Shown here: positions 1 to 3,714 of the stretch, piece after piece
Layout: each line of letters starts with the position of its first letter
How positions within the stretch are numbered: position 1 is the stretch's first letter
Assembly: GCA_046498405.1 (NCBI GenBank)
Contig: JAWOAS010000191.1
Coordinates: 1 to 6,021 of the forward strand
DNA length: 6,021 nucleotides
Direction: 5' to 3'
Origin: T1Sed10-49 sp046498405
GTDB lineage: Bacteria > Actinomycetota > Nitriliruptoria > Euzebyales > Egibacteraceae
Position numbers and translations under genes: made by a program
Notes under the pieces: model-generated
The model's database searches: none
Seen by the model: the letters and a program-made list of their open reading frames with translations, nothing else
Told to the model about the DNA's origin: nothing

Positions 1-242
1 CCAAAAACCGGACTGTTCCAGGCACCCCTCAACTCCTCACCGGCCATCTTTCCATCAATGTACAGGCGGTACATTTGCTGACCGTTCTCATGGAACCGGT
101 CGAAATTCAGCTGGTGCACAATATACAAAATGATAAATACCGAACTCGCCAGGCCAATCGCGAGCCCCGAAATGTTAATCAGATTAAATGCCTTGTTGCG
201 CGACAGGTTCCTGATGGTAACCTTGATGTAATTTCTCCACAT
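1..242 (-). CDS. MacB/FtsX-type ABC transporter permease, N-terminal fragment (Bacteroidota-like)
   Basis: This is the first 80 codons of an inner-membrane permease; the rest lies beyond the window's left edge. I translated the minus strand by hand from an ATG at 242. It begins MWRNYIKVTIRNLSRNKAFN, followed by a hydrophobic first membrane segment at about residues 21-42 (LINISGLAIGLASSVFIILY). Then comes NFDRFHENGQQMYRL (residues 46-60), the start of the periplasmic MacB_PCD-like domain. The RN-L-x-RNKAF opening, the single N-terminal membrane helix and FDRFHEN-x(4)-YRL are characteristic of the large MacB/FtsX permease families of Bacteroidota. Such proteins usually work with an ATPase in export or envelope functions; the substrate cannot be told here. 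There is no Shine-Dalgarno sequence, as is normal in Bacteroidota. The frame stays open upstream past the contig join, but the conserved N-terminus argues for the start at 242. Its G+C content is unlike everything to the right. Confidence 0.85.
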   Translation of the reverse strand, partial: MWRNYIKVTIRNLSRNKAFNLINISGLAIGLASSVFIILYIVHQLNFDRFHENGQQMYRLYIDGKMAGEELRGAWNSPVF

Positions 243-335
243 GGTTTTGCTGTTTTTTGATAAATCTATCAGAAAACGTGCCAGTGGATTTATAACTCTG
301 TATATGTGTCTGTTATAAAATTTTACCGGGGGATT
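243..335. other. A+T-rich upstream flank of the Bacteroidota-like permease
   Basis: This short stretch has about one third G+C and separates the permease start from the join. It is probably the permease's 5' region. The minus strand is open in the permease frame for the whole stretch (MINPPVKFYNRHIYRVINP and onward), but I recognise no protein family in it. I treat it as non-coding, although an upstream permease start cannot be excluded. I could not find a convincing Bacteroidota promoter pair. Confidence 0.5.
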
Positions 336-338
336 GAT
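333..338. other. Chimeric join between a Bacteroidota-like and an actinobacterial sequence
   Basis: By hand count 1-335 is about 44% G+C (147/335) and 336-500 is about 73% (121/165), with an abrupt change here. On the minus strand a DUF2905 protein reads normally down to PITSMI (last codon 338-336). The frame then continues into A+T-rich DNA as NPPVKFYN, which does not resemble the family's second membrane helix. The join is therefore placed within a few bases of 335/336. There is no inverted repeat, target duplication or integrase that would suggest a mobile-element edge. A misassembly or chimeric clone is the simplest reading. Confidence 0.8.
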
Positions 339-500
339 CATCGACGTGATCGGGACGTAGACGCGCCCGCCGCGGCCCTCGAAGCGCAGATCACCGGGCA
401 GCCGGCCGAGCCACGACAGCCACCCGGCGCTCGCGGCGAGCCCCACGAGGATCGCGGTGACGCCGAGGGCGATGAGCAGCGGGCCGAGCGAGCGATCCAT
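336..500 (-). pseudogene. DUF2905 small membrane protein, 3' end lost at the contig join
   Basis: The first 55 residues of a DUF2905 protein are present, starting MDRSLGPLLIALGVTAILVG. Residues 5-25 form a membrane helix. The family's hallmark turn follows, GRLPGDLRFEGRGGRVYVPI (residues 32-51), then TSMI. Complete members are about 65-75 residues and end with a second membrane helix, which is missing because the native sequence stops at the join. The function of the family is unknown. The ATG at 500 is preceded by GGAGG (minus strand, 508-504) with a short 3-base spacer, and no closer alternative start is visible. The gene is divergent from the antitoxin at 602. It is listed as broken because it is cut in this window; it is probably intact in the source genome. 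Confidence 0.8.
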
Positions 501-565
501 GGGCCTCCGAGTGTAGGGCGGGCCCGTGCGCCCTCATGGCCGCGCGGGCTGGCAGGCCGGCACGG

Positions 566-593
566 TTGCCCGGCCGAACGCACGAGGTAATAC
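566..593 (+). promoter_or_regulatory. Candidate promoter of the vapBC-type module
   Basis: TTGCCC (566-571), a 16-base spacer and TAATAC (588-593) form a weak -35/-10 pair in an A+T blip of otherwise G+C-rich DNA. A start about seven bases downstream of the -10 would fall at or next to the ATG at 602, giving a leaderless or nearly leaderless mRNA. That would agree with the poor Shine-Dalgarno placement: GAGG at 584-587 is 14 bases from the ATG, which is too far. The -10 box is a weak match to consensus. Confidence 0.35.
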
Positions 594-609
594 TTCTCGG
601 TATGACCTC
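584..609. promoter_or_regulatory. 26-bp imperfect palindrome, candidate VapB/VapBC operator
   Basis: The arms GAGGTAATAC (584-593) and GTATGACCTC (600-609) are reverse complements at 9 of 10 positions, around a 6-base centre (TTCTCG). The element covers the candidate -10 box and the antitoxin ATG at 602-604. AbrB/MazE-fold antitoxins bind as dimers to palindromes at their own promoters, with the toxin usually acting as co-repressor. This is therefore the expected place and shape for the autoregulatory operator. That the site reaches into the coding region fits a leaderless transcript. Confidence 0.6.
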
Positions 610-832
610 CAAGGTCGGCGCGAAGGGGCAAGTGGTCATCCCCAAGGAGCTGCGAGACCAACTCGGTCTCGAGCCGGGCGATGAGGTCACCTTCTGGCGG
701 GAGGGTGACCATGTCGCCGTGCGTCGTCGCCGTGATGCTCCCCCGCTGAAGGGACGCTTCGCCGGGCGGGAGCTCGTCGAGCATCTCGAGCGTGAGCGGG
801 CCGAGGATCGCGCCCACGAGGACGGCCGTTGA
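602..832 (+). CDS. vapB: VapB-type antitoxin, SpoVT/AbrB-fold
   Basis: This 76-residue protein is predicted to neutralise the PIN toxin encoded next to it and to repress their shared promoter. Residues 2-44 form a classic swapped-hairpin AbrB domain: SKVGAKGQVVIPKELRDQLG, then LEPGDEVTFWREGDHVAVRR. The acidic and basic tail (residues 45-76, including GRELVEHLERERAEDRA) is the likely toxin-wrapping segment. I chose the ATG at 602 because the AbrB domain begins there and a palindromic operator covers it. An in-frame ATG at 536 would add 22 residues without homology. The TGA stop overlaps the toxin's TTG start in TTGA (829-832). The family assignment is secure; which PIN subfamily it pairs with is not resolved by name. 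Confidence 0.9.
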   Translation: MTSKVGAKGQVVIPKELRDQLGLEPGDEVTFWREGDHVAVRRRRDAPPLKGRFAGRELVEHLERERAEDRAHEDGR

Positions 833-1227
833 CCGTCGCTCTCGACTCGTGGGCGGTGCTGCGGCTCCTCGAAGGTCGCGAGCCTGCGGCGAGCAGGGTG
901 CAGGACCTCCTTGACGAGGAGCAGCCGGTGATGAGCTGGCTCAACCTCGGTGAGGTGTTCTCCGTCGTCAGCAGGGATCAGGGCAGCGTGGAAGCCGAGC
1001 ACGTCATCCGTGACCTTCGCCCGTACCTGCGACCGGATCTGCCAACCGAGCGACGAATCCTCGAGGCCGCGCGGATCAAGGCCGAGTATCCGATGGCGTA
1101 TGCGGACGCCTTCGCCGCCGCCACGGCGATCGCGCACGCGGCGACGCTGTGGACCGGCGATCCCGAGCTGTTGCTCGATGACGCTCCCTGGAGCCATGAG
1201 GATCTCCGCGCCAGCCGCCGGACATGA
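829..1227 (+). CDS. vapC: VapC-type toxin, PIN-domain ribonuclease
   Basis: This 132-residue protein has the length and layout of a VapC toxin, a Mg2+-dependent endoribonuclease that usually cuts tRNA or rRNA. The four acidic active-site positions are all visible: D6 (VALDSWA), E42 (NLGEVF), D93 (YADAFAAATA) and D111 (WTGDPEL), so it looks catalytically intact. It starts at TTG 829, which overlaps the antitoxin stop by 4 bases. GAGGA (818-822) lies six bases upstream inside the antitoxin gene, so translation is probably coupled and the toxin made in lower amounts. The next start-like codons are deep inside the fold. The RNA target cannot be predicted from sequence. The 92 bases after its stop contain no gene. 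Confidence 0.92.
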   Translation: MTVALDSWAVLRLLEGREPAASRVQDLLDEEQPVMSWLNLGEVFSVVSRDQGSVEAEHVIRDLRPYLRPDLPTERRILEAARIKAEYPMAYADAFAAATAIAHAATLWTGDPELLLDDAPWSHEDLRASRRT

Positions 1228-1236
1228 CGCGCTCGA

Positions 1237-1252
1237 CCCCGCCTTGACGGGG
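1237..1252 (+). terminator. Weak hairpin after the vapBC module
   Basis: CCCCG (1237-1241) and CGGGG (1248-1252) form a 5-bp G+C stem with a 6-base loop, nine bases beyond the toxin stop. There is no T-tract. Many actinobacterial terminators lack one, but a short stem like this is also expected by chance in such G+C-rich DNA. Confidence 0.2.
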
Positions 1253-1306
1253 GAGTGGGCGGAAGCGAGGCGGTCAGGCGCGCTCGCCGGCGCGGGGCGC
1301 CGCCGA

Positions 1307-1312
1307 TAGGCT
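1307..1312 (+). promoter_or_regulatory. Possible -10 box for the adenosyltransferase gene
   Basis: TAGGCT fits the actinobacterial TANNNT pattern and ends seven bases before the ATG at 1320, which would give a leaderless mRNA. No Shine-Dalgarno sequence is visible before that ATG, which favours this reading. I could not find a matching -35 box, so the evidence is thin. Read-through from the vapBC module is the alternative. Confidence 0.25.
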
Positions 1313-1319
1313 GCCCCCG

Positions 1320-2153
1320 ATGGCAAGCCTCGTGACGTTCCTCTCCGACTACGGCCTCGGCGATCCCTTCGTCGGGCTGTGCCGCGCCGCGCTGCTCGCG
1401 GTCTGCCCCGGCGTCGTGGTCATCGACCTCTCCCACGCCGTGGCGCCGCAGGACGTCGGCCATGGCGCGGCCCGCCTCGCCGACGCCGTGCGCTTCGTCG
1501 ACCAGCCAGCCGTCCACCTCGCCGTCGTCGACCCCGGGGTCGGCACCGGGCGGCGCGCCGTCGTCGTCGCCGCCGGCGGGGACCTCTTCGTCGGCCCCGA
1601 CAACGGCCTGCTGACCGAGGCCGTCGACGTCGTCGGCGGGGCGAGCCGCGCGTGGTCGATCGAGGAGCCCTCGCTGCTGCGCGCCGATGTCTCGACGACC
1701 TTCCACGGCCGGGACCTCTTCGCGCCGGTCGCCGGCCGTCTCGCCGGCGGGCTCGAGCCCGCCGAGGTCGGCCCGGAGATCGACCCGGACTCGCTGGTCC
1801 GGCTGCGCCGGCCCGGGCCCTCCCAGAGCCTCGGCTACCTCGACGTGCCGATCCGCGACATCGACCGCTTCGGCAACTGCCAACTCGCCTGCGGGCCCTC
1901 CGCCCTCGAGGAGGCCGCGATCACCACCGGCACGCCGGTCGTCCTCCACGCCCGTGGCGTCGAGTGGGGCGCGCGGCGCGTCGCGACGTTCGCCGACCTC
2001 GCCCCCGGGGAGGTCGGCCTCCTCGAGGACTCCTTCGGCTGGATCGCCGTCGTCCTCGGCAACGCCGACGCCGCGCTGCGCCTCGGCGTGGGCCTGCACG
2101 AGCCGATCACCATCGAGGGCCACGTCGAGGTCGACCTCGACACCGGCGACTGA
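1320..2153 (+). CDS. SAM hydroxide adenosyltransferase (DUF62, SAM chlorinase/fluorinase superfamily)
   Basis: Members of this family split S-adenosyl-L-methionine to adenosine and L-methionine with a hydroxide ion; related secondary-metabolism enzymes use fluoride or chloride. At 277 residues it has the usual length. The family signatures occur in order: FLSDYG (7-12), DPFVG (15-19), VDPGVGTGRR (70-79), GPDNGLL (92-98), TFHGRDLFAP (127-136) and DRFGN (182-186). The D-R-H triad reported for the hydroxide-using branch is present as D71, R78 and H129. I do not see the extra loop known from fluorinases, so hydroxide is the likely nucleophile. The ATG at 1320 begins directly with the conserved first strand. 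The protein should be cytosolic. The gene converges on the GNAT toxin gene with only 17 bases between the two stops. Its physiological role is not well settled in any organism I know of. Confidence 0.92.
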   Translation: MASLVTFLSDYGLGDPFVGLCRAALLAVCPGVVVIDLSHAVAPQDVGHGAARLADAVRFVDQPAVHLAVVDPGVGTGRRAVVVAAGGDLFVGPDNGLLTEAVDVVGGASRAWSIEEPSLLRADVSTTFHGRDLFAPVAGRLAGGLEPAEVGPEIDPDSLVRLRRPGPSQSLGYLDVPIRDIDRFGNCQLACGPSALEEAAITTGTPVVLHARGVEWGARRVATFADLAPGEVGLLEDSFGWIAVVLGNADAALRLGVGLHEPITIEGHVEVDLDTGD

Positions 2154-2170
2154 CGCCGCGCGCGAGTCGA

Positions 2171-2677
2171 CTACGAGGCGAAGGTGACCTGGAGGTCCTT
2201 CAGCCGAGCGGCCAGCGCAGGGCGTGTGCGGGTGGTCTCCAGACGCACGAAGCCGAAGCGTTCGTAGAAGGCCGCGGCTGCATCGTCGAGCGCGTCGACG
2301 GTCATGAGCACGATCCCGACGTGCTCGGCGGCGGCGAGGACATCGCGTACGGCGGTAGCGAGGAGGCGTGTGCCAAGCCCGCGGCCCTGGTGGTCCTCGG
2401 CGATGGCGAGGCGAGCTAGGCGAACGGCGGGGACCGCGTCGTAGCGGGGGACGCCCTTGACGAGGTCCTGCGGTGCGGCGTCGTAGGCAACGGCGTGGGA
2501 CGCGAGCGAGGAGAAGCCCACCACGGTGTCGTCATCATCGACGAGCACCGTCGTGCGTGCCGAGCGGTTGCGCCGCTGAGCTTGCAGGGCGGCGGTGCGG
2601 AACCACTCGTCGAGGTCGTCGCGGCCAGAGCGAAACGTCGATCGGTCGTGGGTCTTGGCGAGCCGCTCGACCCTCAC
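2171..2677 (-). CDS. GNAT acetyltransferase toxin, TacT/AtaT-like
   Basis: This 168-residue GCN5-type acetyltransferase is encoded directly after a DUF1778 antitoxin. Toxins of this class use acetyl-CoA to acetylate the amino group of aminoacyl-tRNA, which blocks translation. The sequence opens with the family pattern F-x-S-G-x(2)-DLDEWFR (15-27). It has the acetyl-CoA pyrophosphate loop HQGRGLG (96-102) preceded by VRLARLAI (85-92), and the C-terminal AAFYERFGF (135-143), in which Y138 matches the catalytic tyrosine of TacT-like toxins. I chose GTG at 2677, which overlaps the antitoxin's TGA as GTGA. An ATG at 2749 in the same frame would add 24 Arg-rich residues, all inside the antitoxin gene. 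No good Shine-Dalgarno sequence precedes the GTG, so translation is probably coupled. Codon third positions are visibly less G+C-rich than in neighbouring genes. Which tRNA it would hit is not predictable. Confidence 0.9.
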   Translation of the reverse strand: MRVERLAKTHDRSTFRSGRDDLDEWFRTAALQAQRRNRSARTTVLVDDDDTVVGFSSLASHAVAYDAAPQDLVKGVPRYDAVPAVRLARLAIAEDHQGRGLGTRLLATAVRDVLAAAEHVGIVLMTVDALDDAAAAFYERFGFVRLETTRTRPALAARLKDLQVTFAS

Positions 2678-2949
2678 GCGCGCTCGAAGGGCTCTGCCTC
2701 GGCGAGTGGCTTCGCGGCGGGCAGTTCCGTCGCTGGCTCGTCGAGCCACGCCTCGAACGCCGCTGCCGCGTGGTCGGCAACGCGTAGCACCCGCGTGTCG
2801 GCGAGGACCTCGCGTGCTTGCTCGACGCCCGCCTCGATGACGAAGCGGGAGAGCGGCTTGCCGAGCTCTGCTGCGGCTTCGCGCAGGAGCCGGTCCTCCT
2901 GCGCCGTCAGGCGCGCGTTGAGTCGCTGCCCTCGTTCGACTGTGGCCAT
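2674..2949 (-). CDS. DUF1778 antitoxin, ribbon-helix-helix (TacA-like)
   Basis: This 91-residue protein is predicted to bind DNA as a ribbon-helix-helix dimer and to block the GNAT toxin with its C-terminal tail. Residues 9-50 match DUF1778: the strand RLNARLTAQED, then helix LLREAAAELG, the turn KPLS, and helix RFVIEAGVEQAREVLA. DTRVLRVADHAAAAFEAWLD follows at 51-70, and then an Ala/Pro/Glu-rich tail. The ATG at 2949 has an excellent Shine-Dalgarno sequence, AAGGAGGG (minus strand, 2963-2956), six bases upstream. A same-frame GTG/ATG extension to 3285 would overlap the YbaK gene and has no homology. Its stop overlaps the toxin GTG. A promoter embedded in a palindrome lies immediately upstream, as expected for autoregulation. 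It sits 67 bases downstream of the YbaK-like gene on the same strand but has its own promoter. Confidence 0.92.
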   Translation of the reverse strand: MATVERGQRLNARLTAQEDRLLREAAAELGKPLSRFVIEAGVEQAREVLADTRVLRVADHAAAAFEAWLDEPATELPAAKPLAEAEPFERA

Positions 2950-2964
2950 CACGAACCCTCCTTG

Positions 2965-2984
2965 GTACGTACGATCGTACATAC
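2965..2984. promoter_or_regulatory. 20-bp palindrome, candidate operator of the DUF1778-GNAT module
   Basis: The core GTACGATCGTAC (2969-2980) is a perfect 12-bp palindrome. Around it, 2965-2967 and 2982-2984 (GTA/TAC) also pair, with one mismatch between (C2968/A2981), so 9 of 10 positions are symmetric. It overlaps the candidate -10 box and lies just upstream of the antitoxin's Shine-Dalgarno sequence. Ribbon-helix-helix antitoxins bind short palindromes at exactly such places, and the toxin-antitoxin complex usually represses its own promoter. Confidence 0.7.
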
Positions 2985-3002
2985 GTTGGGTGAGGTTGTC
3001 CA
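2974..3002 (-). promoter_or_regulatory. Candidate promoter of the DUF1778-GNAT module
   Basis: On the minus strand TGGACA (3002-2997) and TACGAT (2979-2974) are separated by 17 bases. The first matches the -35 consensus at 5 of 6 positions and the second fits the TANNNT -10 pattern. The predicted transcript would start near 2967, just before the Shine-Dalgarno sequence at 2963. The -10 box lies wholly inside the palindrome, so a bound repressor would exclude RNA polymerase. Confidence 0.6.
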
Positions 3003-3016
3003 CGGTGGCGCCGCGC

Positions 3017-3505
3017 TCAGGCGGCGACGTCGGCGACCCGGGCGCCGGTGAGCCGATGCAGGTCGGTCGAGGCGATCGGGAAGACCGCGTCGGGCAGGCC
3101 GGCGGCGGCCCACACCTCCTCGAAGGCGAGGAGGTCGCGGTCGAGGAGCATCCGCAGCGGCCGGGGGTGGCCGAACGGGGCGGTGCCGCCGATCGGGCTG
3201 CCGGTCGCCTCGCGGCACTCCTGCGCGCCGGCCATGCGCACCTCGTGGGCGCCGAGGACCTCGGCGACGGCGCCCGCGTCGACACGGTTGGCCCCGGAGG
3301 TCAGCACGAGGATCGGCTCGCCGTCGGCGAGCATGACGATGGACTTGCAGATCGCCCCGAGCTCGCAGCCGATCGCCTCGGCGGCGTCGGCCGCGGTGCG
3401 GGTGCCGGCGCGGAAGCGGTGGACGTCGAGGTCGACGCCGAGCCCGGCGGCGGCCTCGCGCACCCGCACGAGGTGCGGGGACTCCTTGGCCGTGCCCTCG
3501 GCCAT
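3017..3505 (-). CDS. YbaK/EbsC-type aminoacyl-tRNA deacylase
   Basis: This 162-residue single-domain protein belongs to the YbaK/ProX editing family, whose members hydrolyse wrongly charged tRNA, typically Cys-tRNA(Pro) in YbaK. Visible signatures: GTRTAADAAEAIG (34-46), the conserved catalytic lysine K54 in AICKSIVML, PILVLTSGANRVD (64-76), the loop ATGSPIGGTAPFGH (100-113), and RMLLDRDLLAFEEVWAAAG towards the C-terminus. The ATG at 3505 has a strong Shine-Dalgarno sequence, GAGGAGGT (minus strand, 3521-3514), with an 8-base spacer. An in-frame start at 3697 would add 64 residues translated from the tandem repeats and is rejected. The gene is divergent from the epimerase operon, and I saw no clear promoter between its Shine-Dalgarno sequence and the repeats. 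The exact substrate among YbaK, ProX and related subfamilies is uncertain. Confidence 0.9.
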   Translation of the reverse strand: MAEGTAKESPHLVRVREAAAGLGVDLDVHRFRAGTRTAADAAEAIGCELGAICKSIVMLADGEPILVLTSGANRVDAGAVAEVLGAHEVRMAGAQECREATGSPIGGTAPFGHPRPLRMLLDRDLLAFEEVWAAAGLPDAVFPIASTDLHRLTGARVADVAA

Positions 3506-3524
3506 CGCCGCTGACCTCCTCAGC

Positions 3525-3621
3525 GTCTGCCCCGGCGGCGGATCGCCTGCCACTCCGCGTCCGCCCCGGCGGCGGATCGCCGGCCACTCCGCGCCCGCCC
3601 CGACGGCGGATCGCCTGCCAC
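3525..3621. repeat. Three tandem 34-bp direct repeats
   Basis: Three units lie head to tail at 3525-3558, 3559-3592 and 3593-3621; the last is cut to 29 bp. The shared core, which begins at the fifth base of each unit, reads GCCCCGGCGGCGGATCGCC; unit 3 has one A for G. Between units 1 and 2 only two positions differ. Each unit contains the small inverted repeat GGCG-GAT-CGCC. The array fills the gap between two divergent genes and begins just four bases beyond the YbaK gene's Shine-Dalgarno sequence. There are no spacers, so this is not a CRISPR. It may be a dispersed intergenic repeat family of this genome, a set of regulator binding sites, or replication slippage. Confidence 0.85.
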
Positions 3622-3653
3622 GACCATGCCACAGCGGCCGGGGCCGGGAAGGG

Positions 3654-3684
3654 TTGATCGGTGGGGTGGCCGAGGGCGTACCCT
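3654..3684 (+). promoter_or_regulatory. Candidate promoter of the epimerase-acyltransferase operon
   Basis: TTGATC (3654-3659), a 19-base spacer and TACCCT (3679-3684, TANNNT type) would start a transcript near 3691. That leaves a leader of about 24 bases containing the Shine-Dalgarno sequence GGGGAG (3704-3709). The spacer is longer than ideal. Confidence 0.4.
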
Positions 3685-3690
3685 GAGGGT
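3680..3690. promoter_or_regulatory. 11-bp inverted repeat overlapping the operon's -10 box
   Basis: ACCCTGAGGGT is a perfect inverted repeat with a one-base centre, on top of the candidate -10 and predicted start region. It could be a repressor half-site pair. Short G/C-rich symmetric sequences do arise by chance here, so the call is tentative. Confidence 0.3.
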
Positions 3691-3714
3691 CCGCCACCTG
3701 CCAGGGGAGACGTC

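Noticed and set aside
75..260. 61-codon plus-strand frame in the A+T-rich left end
   Set aside because: It is antisense to the permease N-terminus, which shows clear family conservation, and resembles no protein I know.
261..268. Bacteroidota-type -7 box (TAnnTTTG) for the permease on the minus strand
   Set aside because: TAGATTTA matches all but the last base, but there is no TTTG about 19 bases upstream, so it is no better than chance in A+T-rich DNA.
333..338. Natural horizontal-transfer or mobile-element boundary at the composition change
   Set aside because: There is no terminal inverted repeat, target duplication, tRNA or recombinase gene, and both flanking genes are cut or abutted without any such signal; an artefactual join is simpler.
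1308..1330. AGGCT/AGCCT inverted repeat around the adenosyltransferase start
   Set aside because: It has five-base arms 13 bases apart with no inner symmetry; too weak to call an operator or riboregulator.
978..2123. 381-codon open frame on the minus strand
   Set aside because: It is antisense to the PIN toxin and adenosyltransferase genes with typical shadow composition; both plus-strand genes have full family motifs.
3525..3621. CRISPR array
   Set aside because: The repeat units abut one another with no spacers between them and there are no cas-like genes in the window.
3506..3697. 64-residue N-terminal extension of the YbaK-like protein
   Set aside because: It is translated from the tandem repeats and intergenic DNA, whereas the ATG at 3505 has a strong, well-spaced Shine-Dalgarno sequence and begins where the fold begins.
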